DNA from: an uncultured Collinsella sp.
GTDB lineage: Bacteria; Actinomycetota; Coriobacteriia; Coriobacteriales; Coriobacteriaceae
NCBI GenBank assembly: GCA_900541035.1
Contig: UQIN01000004.1
Span: forward strand, 1-64,000
Length of the DNA: 64,000 nt
Reading direction: 5' to 3'
Shown here in pieces: positions 45,029-55,694 of the stretch. The translations under genes and the position numbers were made by a program. Numbering within the stretch: the first letter of the stretch is position 1; the number at the start of each line of letters is the position of its first letter. Under the pieces are notes generated by a model. That model ran no database searches. It was not told the DNA's origin and was given only the letters and a program-made list of their open reading frames with translations.

Positions 45029-45871
45029 TTACTCCTCGGTGCTCTCGGCTGTATCGGCCGTAGCATCCTCGGGCGCCGCTTCGGGCTCCGGTGCGGGGCG
45101 CTTCTCGCCACCGTAGGTCACCGTCACCATCGCGGAACGCAGAATGCGATCCGCCATGCGGTAGCCCTTCTGGTACACGTCGTTGACGGTCTCGTCATAC
45201 TGCGATGCGTCCTCGACGCGACCCACAGCCTGGTGCTCGAGCGGATCGAACGCCTCGCCCTTGGGGTCGATGGGCTCAACGCCCTCGTGCGCAAACACGT
45301 CGAGCAGCTTGGCATGTACCGCGTCAACGCCATCGACGAACTGCTTAAAGTCGTCGGAAAGCTCTTGGCTGCGGGCATGGTCGATCGCGCGCTCGATATC
45401 GTCGATCACCGGCAACAGCGCGGTGACAAGCTTCTCGGTCGCGCGCTCGCGCTCGGCGATGCGCTCGTTGGCGGTGCGGCGACGGAAGTTCTCCCAGTCG
45501 GCCTGCAGACGAGCGGTTCGCTCGGTAGCGTCCTTCGCCTTGTCCTCGGCGGCCTTCTGGGCCTCTGCCGCAGCATCGAGCTCATTGCGCACGTCGGCAA
45601 GCTCCTTTTGGGCCTGCTCGAACTTGAGCTTAAAGTCGTTGTCGGCGGCTTCCTCACCGGCGCGGATAGCGGCTTCCACCATCTCGTCCTCGGTCATCGT
45701 CGCCTCCTTGTTGGAATCCTCTACCTGGTTCTCGGCAGCCTCGGCGGCCGGGGCCTCATTGACCTCGGTATCGTCTGCGGCCTCTACGGGAATCTTCACG
45801 TCCTTCTCCTCAGAGTCAACGGGGGCGGCACCAACGGCAGCCGCCTCCGTGCGAGCTTTACGGGCGGACAT
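45029..45871 (-). CDS. grpE: Nucleotide exchange factor GrpE
   Basis: The 280-residue product has an acidic, low-complexity N-terminus (about 1-80), a long coiled coil, the family signature TALLPVIDDIERAIDHARSQ, and FDPLEHQAV in the C-terminal beta domain. An additional Pro/Glu-rich tail of about 25 residues follows. It starts two bases after the dnaK stop. Confidence 0.96.
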   Translation of the reverse strand: MSARKARTEAAAVGAAPVDSEEKDVKIPVEAADDTEVNEAPAAEAAENQVEDSNKEATMTEDEMVEAAIRAGEEAADNDFKLKFEQAQKELADVRNELDAAAEAQKAAEDKAKDATERTARLQADWENFRRRTANERIAERERATEKLVTALLPVIDDIERAIDHARSQELSDDFKQFVDGVDAVHAKLLDVFAHEGVEPIDPKGEAFDPLEHQAVGRVEDASQYDETVNDVYQKGYRMADRILRSAMVTVTYGGEKRPAPEPEAAPEDATADTAESTEE

Positions 45872-45873
45872 GA

Positions 45874-47766
<1,893 letters not shown>

Positions 47767-47867
47767 TAGAAATTCCCTCTCTCTTGTGCGTTTGCACCGA
47801 CTCGGCGGTCTGCCGAGCGGTGTTTCTGCTTGTCTTTCAGGATGTAGTGTATCCCCTTATGGGCCGG

Positions 47868-47902
47868 AATATACAAAATCTAAGTCAATTCATATAAGAT
47901 TT
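47868..47902 (-). promoter_or_regulatory. dnaK promoter with heat-shock dyad
   Basis: AAATCTAAG (47876-47884) and TAAGATTT (47895-47902) form the same 27-bp dyad as at clpB. The minus-strand -10 (TATATT, 47873-47868) abuts it. No CTTGAGT-N7-ACTCAAG site of streptomycete HspR was seen. Confidence 0.65.
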
Positions 47903-48027
47903 CTTATTGTCAAGAGTTTAGGTTCGCAAATACGCAGGTAGACGCACTGTTTGAGTTCTCGGCAAATCTATCGAGATCTATGTAGAGATGGCTGAGGTTT
48001 GGGTCCGAAGGTGCCTGGGGCTGCCTT

Positions 48028-48200
48028 GCGGAAAGCTCATCCCGGTTTGAGCGTGGATTCCGGGTCGCAGTTTCCGTCTGAAGGCTCAACCGGAAACCGT
48101 ATCCCGTTTTGAGAGCTGATACCGGCTCGCATTTTCCGCTAGCGGGCCTAACCGGAAACTGCAACCCGTTTTTCGACAAAATAATGGGATGCGGTTTCCG
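48028..48200. repeat. Three-unit palindrome array, family A, copy 2
   Basis: Units at 48028-48076, 48090-48138 and 48152-48200, period 62. Each begins CGGAAA, has a CCCG block in the left arm and ends in TTTCCG. It lies between the dnaK promoter and the ferredoxin gene. Apart from the dnaK promoter and the array, 47903-48423 has no feature I can support. Confidence 0.75.
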
Positions 48201-48423
48201 CAAGCACGCTCAATCGCCCTATATTTCAAGTCACCTTTAGCTAACATTTGCGCAGCTCAACGGCCCCACCTGCGCGTTTTTTAGTAAACCTTGGCATACT
48301 CGGCGAACGGTATGAAGATGCCGGTCAGAGGGTATTGCAAACGGTCGCTCCCGTGGTATGTTTTTGCCCGAATCAAACCGGCGCGCATCGCCTGTAGCGT
48401 CGGTCAACAGAGAGGAAACTACC

Positions 48424-48609
48424 ATGGCTCATCCCGTAATTGATGCCGACGAGTGCATCGCTTGTGGCGTTTGCGTCGACTCCTGCCCCGCTGGCGTTCT
48501 GGAGCTCCAGGACGTCGCTACCGTCGCTGACGAGGACTCCTGCGTCGCCTGTGGCGCTTGCCAGGACGCTTGCCCCGCTGGCGCGATCACCGAGATCGTC
48601 GAGGAGTAA
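48424..48609 (+). CDS. Two-[4Fe-4S] ferredoxin
   Basis: The 61-residue product has two classical cluster motifs, CIACGVCVDSCP (about 11-22) and CVACGACQDACP (about 41-52), typical of clostridial-type low-potential ferredoxins, with acidic surroundings. GAGAGGA precedes the ATG. It is a single-gene unit with a strong terminator. It may be the electron partner for the oxidoreductase at 26-29 kb or for hydrogenase. Confidence 0.96.
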   Translation: MAHPVIDADECIACGVCVDSCPAGVLELQDVATVADEDSCVACGACQDACPAGAITEIVEE

Positions 48610-48650
48610 CCACTCCCCCACTGCACACTCAAAAGTACACCGTGCACAAA

Positions 48651-48688
48651 AAAAGGAGGCCTCCGCATCGCCGCGGAGGCCTCCTTTT
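48651..48688 (+). terminator. Terminator after the ferredoxin gene
   Basis: A 16-bp perfect stem (48651-48666 with 48673-48688, AAAAGGAGGCCTCCGC) has a six-base loop and ends in TTTT. It has an A-run on the other side and may work in both directions. Confidence 0.88.
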
Positions 48689-48726
48689 GCATATGTGGGC
48701 AGCTAATTTGGAGCGGGACCCTTGGC

Positions 48727-48793
48727 AGTTGCGGTGGAATAGTTCCTGTTTTATGTCTTGGATGCCGATTTTAGGAACTATTTCACCGCAACT
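48727..48793. repeat. 67-base palindrome, family C, copy 2
   Basis: AGTTGCGGTGGAATAGTTC and GAACTATTTCACCGCAACT arms with a centre that differs from copy 1 (25802). It lies 17 bases after the niaR stop. Confidence 0.8.
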
Positions 48794-48810
48794 TATAGAT
48801 GCGGCGTCGA

Positions 48811-49356
48811 CTAGGACAAATCGTCTTCGTAGGGCATCAGGTCTGCCAAGTAGCCTTTCTCCTTGAGCATAGCCTCGATCTCGTCGAGGGTTTGTTCGTC
48901 TTCTGCTGCGATGCGGTGGAAGTGGTAGCCGCTCGTAACCGTCAGCAGCGGAAAGCTCTTGCCGCTGGCGATGTCGTGCAGGTAGCGCTCGATATCGCGG
49001 CGGTTGCGAATGTCCAGGTCGGCCGTGATCTTGCCGTACACGCGATGGTTGACGATCACGTTGAGCACGGCGCCGCCCGCATCGACGATGCTCGTGAGCT
49101 CATCGCCCGCCTGTTCCACGCTGTGGCGCACCTTGACCAGGCGCGTGGGCACAGCCGGACTGCTCGCGGCTTCTTGCAGCACGTAGCCGCGGTTGGTGGC
49201 GACGATATCGTGCCCGTCGGCGCGCAGCAGGGCGATGTCCTGCACCACGACCTGACGGCTCACGCCCACCTCGCGGGCAAGCGCGCTGCCCGAAACGGGA
49301 TCTTTGGCCCCCTCGAGCACGGCCATGATGGCACGGCGACGCTCGCGGGCGTTCAT
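48811..49356 (-). CDS. niaR: NAD biosynthesis repressor NiaR (HTH plus 3H domain)
   Basis: The 181-residue product has an N-terminal HTH_11 winged helix (RRRAIMAVLEGAKDPVSGSALAREVGVSRQVVVQDIALLR) and the 3H domain with its spaced histidines (VKVRHSVEQ, VNHRVYG, GYHFHRI). NiaR represses NAD synthesis when nicotinate is available. Its ATG overlaps the nadC stop by one base, so it is the last gene of nadABC-niaR, and a large palindrome lies before nadA. Confidence 0.92.
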   Translation of the reverse strand: MNARERRRAIMAVLEGAKDPVSGSALAREVGVSRQVVVQDIALLRADGHDIVATNRGYVLQEAASSPAVPTRLVKVRHSVEQAGDELTSIVDAGGAVLNVIVNHRVYGKITADLDIRNRRDIERYLHDIASGKSFPLLTVTSGYHFHRIAAEDEQTLDEIEAMLKEKGYLADLMPYEDDLS

Positions 49357-50216
49357 TATTTACCGTCCAGCAGACGCAGGTGCTTAAGCGAGAGGTCGAG
49401 GATCGGCGCGGAGTGCGTCAGGGCGCCCGAGCTAATGTAGTCGACGCCCAGATCAGCCAGGGCGCGAATGTTGTCGGCGTCCACATTGCCCGAGCACTCG
49501 GTCTTGGCGCGACCGGCGATAAGCTCGATGGCGGCGACCATGTCGTCATGGGTCATGTTGTCGAACATGATAATGTCGGCACCGGCCTCCACGGCCTCGC
49601 GCACCATATCCAGGTTCTCGCACTCAATCTCGACCGTCGTGGTAAACGACGCGTGGGCGCGCGCCATCTCAATCGCGCGCGCCACGCCACCGGCGGCGTC
49701 GATGTGGTTGTCCTTGAGCATGACAGCCGTCGACAGGTTATAACGGTGGTTGCTGCCGCCGCCGATCTCGACCGCGGCCTTCTCGAAGACGCGCATGCCC
49801 GGCGTGGTCTTGCGCGTGTCGACGAGCACCGTCTTGGTGCCCTCGAGCGCCGAGGCCATCCTGTGCGTATAGGTGGCGATACCGCTCATGCGCTGCAGGT
49901 AGTTGAGTGCCACGCGCTCGCCCGAAAGCAGCACGCGCGCGTCGCCGCGAACCTGGCCCACGTGATCGCCGGCGTGCACCTCGTCGCCATCCGCGACATC
50001 AAACAACACGGAGCTCTGCGAATCCAGCAGCTCAAAGGTACGGGCGAACACATCCAAGCCCGCGATGATGCCATCGGCCTTGGCGATAAGCTCCACCGTG
50101 GCGGGACGCGCCGTGGGACACACGCTCGCCGTGCTCACGTCCTCAAAGGTAATGTCCTCGCGCAGCGCCTGCAGAATCAGATCATCGACGACAAGCTTCA
50201 TGGTAATGGGATTCAT
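49356..50216 (-). CDS. nadC: Quinolinate phosphoribosyltransferase NadC
   Basis: NadC makes nicotinate mononucleotide from quinolinate and PRPP. The 286-residue product has GERVALNYLQRMSGIAT, VDTRKTTPGMRVFEKAAVEIGGGSNHR, LKDNH and ISSGALTHSAP, all family signatures. GGAGGAG precedes the ATG at 50216. It starts three bases after the nadB stop. Confidence 0.96.
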   Translation of the reverse strand: MNPITMKLVVDDLILQALREDITFEDVSTASVCPTARPATVELIAKADGIIAGLDVFARTFELLDSQSSVLFDVADGDEVHAGDHVGQVRGDARVLLSGERVALNYLQRMSGIATYTHRMASALEGTKTVLVDTRKTTPGMRVFEKAAVEIGGGSNHRYNLSTAVMLKDNHIDAAGGVARAIEMARAHASFTTTVEIECENLDMVREAVEAGADIIMFDNMTHDDMVAAIELIAGRAKTECSGNVDADNIRALADLGVDYISSGALTHSAPILDLSLKHLRLLDGK

Positions 50217-50219
50217 GGT

Positions 50220-51596
50220 CTACTCCTCCACGGCCCGCGTGCCGGCGGCACGGGCCAAATCATCGATTGCCAGGGTGTCGGCGCTCAGGGCGCGATGACG
50301 GCCATCGAGCGCGGGCTCGCCCGCCTGCTCCACGGCCAGCGACTCGCCGGTACGCATATACCACGCGGCGCGACGACCCCAGACCAGCGCCTCGAGCAGG
50401 CTGTTGGAAGCCAGGCGATTCTTGCCGTGAACGCCGTTGCAGGCCGTCTCGCCGGCGGCGTAGAGCTCGGGCATCGAGGTGCGGCCGTCCTTGTCGACCC
50501 ACACGCCGCCCATAAAGTAGTGCTGCGTCGGCGTAACGGGGATGGGCTCATCCAAGATGTCGCGGCCGTCCTCCAGGCAGCGCGCGCGGATATTGGCAAA
50601 GTGCCCGGTCACCACGTCGCGCTCGACGGGGGCAAAGCTCAGCCACTCGTGCTCGGTGCCGTCCTGCTTCATCTGCTCGCGGATGGCTGCGGCGACAACG
50701 TCGCGCGGCTGCAACTCGTCGGTAAAACGCTCGCCGGCGGCGTTGAGCAAAATCGCGCCCTCGCCGCGGCAGCTCTCGCTGATCAGGAACGTGCGACCCG
50801 GCTGCGGCGAGAACAGACCCGTGGGATGGATCTGCACGTAGTCCAGGTGCTCCATCTTAATGCCATGCTCCTGAGCGATGTAGCAGGCGTCGCCCGTGAG
50901 CTGCGGGTAGTTGGTCGAGTGGTCGTACACGCCGCCAATGCCACCCGTCGCCCACAGCGTGTGGCGGGCATGGATCTTAAACGGCTTACCGGCATGCACG
51001 CCCTCAGCGGCATTTGCCAGCTCGTCGGCGGGACGAACCGAGTTGTCCTCGTCCACGGCTACGGCGACGACGCCGGTGCACACCGTGGCGCCATCGCGCT
51101 CGGCGGTCAGGATGTCGGTCATGGCCACGTGCTCCAAAATCTGCACGTTGTCCAGCTTGCGAACGGCCTGGAGCAGCTTGGTCGTGATCTCCTTGCCCGT
51201 AATGTCGGCATGGAAGGCAATGCGCGGACGGCTGTGCGCGCCCTCGCGGGTAAAGTCGAGGCTGCCGTCGGCCTTGCGCTCAAAATCCACGCCCATCGCC
51301 AGCAGGTCGTTGATGACCGAGCGGCTCGAGCGAATCATGATGTCGACGCTCCCGCGGCGGTTCTCGTAGTGGCCGGCGTGCATGGTGTCCTCAAAGAAGG
51401 CATCGTAGTCCGAACCCTCGGGCAGCACGCAGATGCCGCCCTGTGCGAGCATCGAATCGCACTCATCGACCGCGCCCTTGGAGAGCATGATCACGCGCGT
51501 GCTCGTCGGCAGATTGAGGGCCGCGTACAGACCCGCCACGCCGCAGCCGGCAATAACGACGTCGCACTCCATATCGGGGTATTGCTTGGTTTCCAC
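50220..51596 (-). CDS. nadB: L-aspartate oxidase NadB
   Basis: NadB oxidises aspartate to iminoaspartate with FAD, the substrate of NadA; in anaerobes fumarate is the likely acceptor. The GTG at 51596 lies six bases after GGGAGAGG and gives 458 residues; a longer frame to 51641 and an ATG at 51572 are alternatives. FAD motif VVIAGCGVAGLYAALNL, substrate loop MLAQGGI, HPTG, and the C-terminal YAAGETACNGVHGKNRLASNSLLEALVWG are present. It is shorter than E. coli NadB (540), lacking much of the C-terminal helical domain. Confidence 0.95.
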   Translation of the reverse strand: METKQYPDMECDVVIAGCGVAGLYAALNLPTSTRVIMLSKGAVDECDSMLAQGGICVLPEGSDYDAFFEDTMHAGHYENRRGSVDIMIRSSRSVINDLLAMGVDFERKADGSLDFTREGAHSRPRIAFHADITGKEITTKLLQAVRKLDNVQILEHVAMTDILTAERDGATVCTGVVAVAVDEDNSVRPADELANAAEGVHAGKPFKIHARHTLWATGGIGGVYDHSTNYPQLTGDACYIAQEHGIKMEHLDYVQIHPTGLFSPQPGRTFLISESCRGEGAILLNAAGERFTDELQPRDVVAAAIREQMKQDGTEHEWLSFAPVERDVVTGHFANIRARCLEDGRDILDEPIPVTPTQHYFMGGVWVDKDGRTSMPELYAAGETACNGVHGKNRLASNSLLEALVWGRRAAWYMRTGESLAVEQAGEPALDGRHRALSADTLAIDDLARAAGTRAVEE

Positions 51597-51652
51597 AGGA
51601 ATCCTCTCCCTTGTAATGTGACATAAGGGACCGTCCCTCATGCAACATTGTT

Positions 51653-52678
51653 CTAGCGCGCTGCGTACTCGAGCATACGGTCGAGCGTGAGCTTGGCCTG
51701 GTCTGCCGCCTCGTCCGAGACGCCGATCTGCACCTCGCCCTCGCCCGTCTCCAGGCAGCGCACGAGCTTTTCGAGCGTGATGAGATCCATGTTGACGCAG
51801 GTGGGCTGCACCACGGGGAAGTAGAACTTCTTGCCGGTGCCCTGGCAGCGGCGCTCGAGCTCATAGAGCACGCCGCGGACCGTCACGATAATGAACTCGC
51901 TCGCGTCGGACTCCTCGGCATACTTGATGATACCGGCGGTGGAGCCGATGTAGTCGGCCTCGGCCAGAACGTCGGCCTTGCACTCGGGGTGCGCCAGCAC
52001 GAGCGCGTCGGGGTGGGCCTCCGTCGCGTCGACGATCTGCTCGACGGTGATGATGTGATGGCGCGGGCAGTAGCCGTTGTTGAGGATGACGTGCTTTTGC
52101 GGCACCTGCTCGGCTACGAAGCGGCCCAGGTTTTGGTCGGGAATGAACAGGATATGCTGCTGCGGCAGCTCGGACACGATCTTGACGGCGTTGGAGCTGG
52201 TGACGCACACGTCGCTCCAGCTCTTGATCTCGACCGTGGAGTTGACGTAGCAGACCACGGCCAGGTCGTCGCCGTACTCGGCGCGCGCCGCGTCGACCGT
52301 CTCGCGCTTGACCATATGAGCCATGGGGCAGTCCGCGCCCGGCTCGGGCAGCAGCACGGTCTTAGTGGGATTGAGCAGCTTGGCGCTCTCGCCCATAAAC
52401 TCCACGCCGCACAACACGATGGTCTGCTGCGGCAGGCTTTTGGCGAGCTTTGCCAGGTAGAAGCTATCGCCGACGTAATCGGCAACGGCTTGGACCTCGG
52501 GCGCCACGTAATAGTGCGCCAGGATCACCGCGTCACGTTGGGTTTTTAGTTGCTGAATGGCCTCGACGAGCTCTGCGGGCACCAGTGCCGCGCGCTCCGT
52601 TGCCGTCGTTGCCGATGCTAGGCCGGCCGCGATATCGCGTGCAAGCTCCGACGCATCCATGTTCGCGCTCTGTGCCAT
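51653..52678 (-). CDS. nadA: Quinolinate synthase NadA
   Basis: NadA condenses iminoaspartate and DHAP to quinolinate on a [4Fe-4S] cluster. The 341-residue product has VILAHYYVAPEVQAVADYVGDSF, VLCGVEFMGESAKLLNP, HPECKADV, IGSTAGIIKYAEES and CVNMDLITLEKL, with the three conserved Cys. The ATG at 52678 follows AGAGGGG. It is first in the operon, 56 bases from nadB. Confidence 0.96.
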   Translation of the reverse strand: MAQSANMDASELARDIAAGLASATTATERAALVPAELVEAIQQLKTQRDAVILAHYYVAPEVQAVADYVGDSFYLAKLAKSLPQQTIVLCGVEFMGESAKLLNPTKTVLLPEPGADCPMAHMVKRETVDAARAEYGDDLAVVCYVNSTVEIKSWSDVCVTSSNAVKIVSELPQQHILFIPDQNLGRFVAEQVPQKHVILNNGYCPRHHIITVEQIVDATEAHPDALVLAHPECKADVLAEADYIGSTAGIIKYAEESDASEFIIVTVRGVLYELERRCQGTGKKFYFPVVQPTCVNMDLITLEKLVRCLETGEGEVQIGVSDEAADQAKLTLDRMLEYAAR

Positions 52679-52720
52679 CAAGGCCCCTCTCTTTTGGCGA
52701 ATCTTGGGGCTTTAGTATGA

Positions 52721-52764
52721 CACCTAGGTTTACAGCTGACAAGACAGCTGTAAACCTAGGTGTA
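52721..52764 (-). promoter_or_regulatory. NiaR operator, 19-bp perfect arms
   Basis: ACACCTAGGTTTACAGCTG (52721-52739) and its exact complement (52746-52764) flank ACAAGA. The centre reads CAGCTGTCTTGTCAGCTG on the minus strand, close to the TGTCTTGACA core reported for NiaR of Firmicutes. It lies about 45 bases before the nadA ATG and likely overlaps the promoter. Confidence 0.75.
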
Positions 52765-52970
52765 AAGTTGAAATAAAGATTCAATCATGTGGCAGGTCCA
52801 TTTTCGAACTGGCAAGCTGAGGATAGCTGAGCTCTCGATGGCGCAGGAGGCATCTTTCGCCACCGCAACACCGCTTGGCGCGAGCTGCACGCCGTGGGGC
52901 GCAAACGGTCCGCACCCCCGCAAGCGGCGCGTGCCCGATGTGGCAAAATCGAACTACTTAAGGGGGCCGA

Positions 52971-53693
52971 ATGCTCAAGATTATCGCCTGCGACGATGAT
53001 GTCGCTTTTCTAGATAGACTGCACCGGATGATCGACCGTTGGTCGACCGAGACGGGCACGGCGGTCGATGTTGCGCTCGTCACGCGCGGCGAGGACCTGC
53101 TGGCCCGCCATGCCGCATCGCGCGCCGACATCATCCTGCTCGATATGATCATGCCGCTCGTCAACGGCATGGACACCGCGCGCGAGCTGCGCCAGTCCGA
53201 TACCGCCGTGCGCCTGGTGTTCCTCACCTCGTCACCCGAGTTTGCGCTGGAGTCCTACGAAGTCCGCGCCTTCGACTACCTGCTCAAGCCTGTGGCATAC
53301 GAGCGCCTGGCACAGCTGCTCGACGAGCTTTCGAGCATGCGACCGTCGGCGACCGACGAGTTCGTCATCAAAACGTCCTTTGGTTACCATGCCCTGCGCC
53401 TGTCCGACATCGAATATGCCGAGGCACGCAACAAGCACGTGGTCTTCCACCTGCGCGACGGACGCGATATCGAGGCGCTCGAGTCGTTCCGCAGCGTCGA
53501 GGACCGCTTGGCGCAAAACGCGGTCTTCTTTAAATGCCATCGCAGCTACCAGGTCAACCTGCGCAACATCGATCATTTCGATCGGACGGAGATCGTCATG
53601 CGCTCTGGCGCGAGCATCCCGCTTTCGCGCAGCAGCAAGCAGGGATTCCAGGACGCCTACTTTGCGGTGCGCTTTGAGGGCGGGAGGCGCTGA
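52971..53693 (+). CDS. LytTR-family response regulator
   Basis: The 240-residue protein has a receiver domain (about 1-120) with acidic pocket CDDD, phospho-acceptor Asp58 in ILLDMIMP and the conserved Lys in YLLKPV. A C-terminal LytTR DNA-binding domain (about 135-235) has FKCHRSYQVNLRNID and IPLSRSSKQGF. LytTR regulators with GHKL kinases control peptide quorum sensing, toxins and autolysins. The ATG follows AAGGGGG; the stop overlaps the kinase start (TGATG). Confidence 0.93.
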   Translation: MLKIIACDDDVAFLDRLHRMIDRWSTETGTAVDVALVTRGEDLLARHAASRADIILLDMIMPLVNGMDTARELRQSDTAVRLVFLTSSPEFALESYEVRAFDYLLKPVAYERLAQLLDELSSMRPSATDEFVIKTSFGYHALRLSDIEYAEARNKHVVFHLRDGRDIEALESFRSVEDRLAQNAVFFKCHRSYQVNLRNIDHFDRTEIVMRSGASIPLSRSSKQGFQDAYFAVRFEGGRR

Positions 53694-54970
53694 TGCCTGC
53701 ATCGGTCGAAATGGTTCTTTGGGCGATTCACCACGCCACGACGCTGCTCTTTGGCGTTTTTGCCTCGGCGGCGCTCTGCGGTGTCGAAATCAATCGACGC
53801 CATGCGCTCGAATTGCTGGGGATCGGTGCCGCAACCGGTGCCGCCTTCTCGATTGCCAATGCCGTTGGCGGAGAACTGTTTGCCCGTCAGGCTTACCCGC
53901 TCGTCGTGCACCTGCCGCTTATCATGTTCCTCTGCGCGCGCTACCGCTTAAGTCCGCTGCTCGCGGCATTGGGCGTCACCAGTGCCTACCTGAGCTGCCA
54001 GTTCAGCAACTGGATGGGTATCGCTGCATTCGCAGCCACCGACTCGCAGATTGCGTACTACCTTGCGCGCATCGCGACCACGCTCGGCGTCTTTGCCGTC
54101 CTCCTGCACTGGGGCGGCGATATCGGTCCGCGCCTGGCGATTAAAAACCCCACTGAGCTGGGCATTCTTTTAATTCTGCCGCTCGTCTACTACATCTTTG
54201 ACTACGCCACCAACGTCTACACCACGCTGTTCCACTCGGGCTCGGTGGTGACCGTTGAGTTTCTGGCCTTTGCCCTTTGCGCCTTCTACCTTATGTTTCT
54301 TGCCGTCTACCTGCGCGAATACGAAGCAAAGGAAGTCGCCGAGCGTGAGCGCTGGATGCTCGAAACGCGCGACAACTCCGCCATCAAAGAGCTCGAGGCC
54401 TGGCGCCAGTCCGGACGCGAGCTGTCGATTCTTCGCCACGACATGCGGCACTTCCTGCGCGGCCTGGCTGTTCTTATTGAGGAAGGTCACATCGACGAGG
54501 CGCTCGAGCGCATCGATGAGCTCTGCGAGGCCAACGACCGCACCGCCGTACGCCGTTACTGCGCCAACGAGACGATCAATATCGTGCTTTCGTCATTTAG
54601 CTCGGATATCAACAAGCACGGCATCACCGCCGACCTGCGCGCCGCCGTGCCCGAAACCGTTCACGTGGGCGATGCCGACCTGTTCAGCGTGCTTTCGAAC
54701 GCCCTGGAAAACGCCATCATCGCTGCAAGCGCCGCCCCCGAAGGCAAGCGCTTTGTCGACCTGGACCTGCGGTTTGAGGACGGCCAGCTGCTGCTTTTGG
54801 TTTCCAATACGTTTGGGCGCGCGCCGCGCATGGTCGACGGCATGCCCGTGACCCAACATGCCGGTCACGGCTTTGGCACCAAGAGCATTAAGCTTGCCGT
54901 GGAGCGCATGAACGGCAACTGCCAGTTCCGCATCAACGGCGACCGGTTTGAGCTGCGCGCCGTGATGTAG
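53693..54970 (+). CDS. GHKL sensor histidine kinase (AgrC/ComD-like)
   Basis: The 425-residue product has about six membrane segments (1-205) without an extracellular domain, a short coiled coil (205-245), the phospho-acceptor His249 in ILRHDMRHFL, and a GHKL ATPase domain with N box LFSVLSNALENAII and G box GHGFGTKSI. This is the layout of kinases that sense cyclic or linear peptides. No peptide precursor or processing gene was recognised beside it, so the signal is open. Confidence 0.92.
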   Translation: MPASVEMVLWAIHHATTLLFGVFASAALCGVEINRRHALELLGIGAATGAAFSIANAVGGELFARQAYPLVVHLPLIMFLCARYRLSPLLAALGVTSAYLSCQFSNWMGIAAFAATDSQIAYYLARIATTLGVFAVLLHWGGDIGPRLAIKNPTELGILLILPLVYYIFDYATNVYTTLFHSGSVVTVEFLAFALCAFYLMFLAVYLREYEAKEVAERERWMLETRDNSAIKELEAWRQSGRELSILRHDMRHFLRGLAVLIEEGHIDEALERIDELCEANDRTAVRRYCANETINIVLSSFSSDINKHGITADLRAAVPETVHVGDADLFSVLSNALENAIIAASAAPEGKRFVDLDLRFEDGQLLLLVSNTFGRAPRMVDGMPVTQHAGHGFGTKSIKLAVERMNGNCQFRINGDRFELRAVM

Positions 54971-55033
54971 GGGCGCGACACTGGACTCGCGGTGCGGCTC
55001 AACCGCCCGGGTCGCCTTGCCGGCGCAGGCCCG

Positions 55034-55603
55034 TTACAGCGGAGCGGCCGACGGGGTCAGCTGCTTAATGTAGGCCCACATGCGCTGCTTGGCCGCCTTG
55101 TCGGTCAGAGCGGCCTCAAAGCCATCGAGTGCGAGTACGCGACGCCCCTGCACGTGGGCGACCAGGCCGGGCTTGAGCATGGCGGTGTCAAAGTCATCGA
55201 TCGCCACGAGCATATCGGCATAGGTTTCACGCATGACGTCGGCCGCGCTGTTGTCCAGCAGCAGTACCGCCTCGGGGTCCAGGGCCTCCAGCGCCTCGCG
55301 GAACAGCTCGCACGGCAGGGCTTCGCCCACCGCGACCGCTCCGTCGCCCACGCCGGCAACGCTTGCCAGCGCGCAGAAATCCTCGGGCGCATAACCGATG
55401 GCCCCGAGCGCCTTACGCAGCGCCGCGCCATCCGCGCCTGCGGCAAGCTCGCCGCCCGAGCGCTCGGCCTCATCCAAATCGCCTTTTACCAGCACAATCG
55501 GCGAGCACGCGTTGCCTGCGATGCGCACGCCACGACCCGCAAGCGATGCGAGCTCCTGCTCGGCCGCCTGGGCGATGGCTTCTTTTTTCTGGCTTTGTGA
55601 CAT
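55034..55603 (-). CDS. Uncharacterised protein, possibly uracil-DNA-glycosylase-like
   Basis: The ATG at 55603 gives MSQSQKKEAIAQAAEQEL...; upstream in-frame codons reach into the insertion sequence and are not native. The 189-residue product has VLVKGDLDEAERSGGELAAGADGAALRKALGAIGYAPEDF, LEALDPEAVLLLDNSAADVM, and the C-terminal GRRVLALDGFEAALTDKAAKQRMWAYIKQL. The order and spacing resemble a group of uracil-DNA glycosylase superfamily proteins in related bacteria, but the catalytic motifs of active enzymes are not evident. The IS605 element lies only 40 bases upstream. Confidence 0.6.
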   Translation of the reverse strand: MSQSQKKEAIAQAAEQELASLAGRGVRIAGNACSPIVLVKGDLDEAERSGGELAAGADGAALRKALGAIGYAPEDFCALASVAGVGDGAVAVGEALPCELFREALEALDPEAVLLLDNSAADVMRETYADMLVAIDDFDTAMLKPGLVAHVQGRRVLALDGFEAALTDKAAKQRMWAYIKQLTPSAAPL

Positions 55604-55642
55604 AGGTATGCGCTCTCCAATCGTTTGCGTGCCCACCATTAT

Positions 55643-55675
55643 TTGACACTCCCCATGGCTAAAGCCAGGGGATTC
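55643..55675 (-). repeat. IS605 right-end hairpin and omega-RNA scaffold region
   Basis: On the minus strand CCCCTGGCT and AGCCATGGGG pair closely, followed by AGTGTCAA at the element border. In this family the 3' part of tnpB and this end are transcribed as the guide RNA of TnpB, whose guide is the flanking sequence. The flanking 20 bases here are ATAATGGTGGGCACGCAAAC (minus strand from 55642). Confidence 0.6.
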
Positions 55676-55694
55676 TTGCTTCACCGAGAATTGC

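Noticed and set aside
49380..51626. A 748-codon plus-strand open frame opposite nadC and nadB
   Set aside because: Spans two conserved genes and their junction, with no own signals.
52787..52999. A 70-codon plus-strand frame before the response regulator, considered as a signal-peptide gene
   Set aside because: No signal sequence or ribosome site, and it overlaps the start of the regulator.
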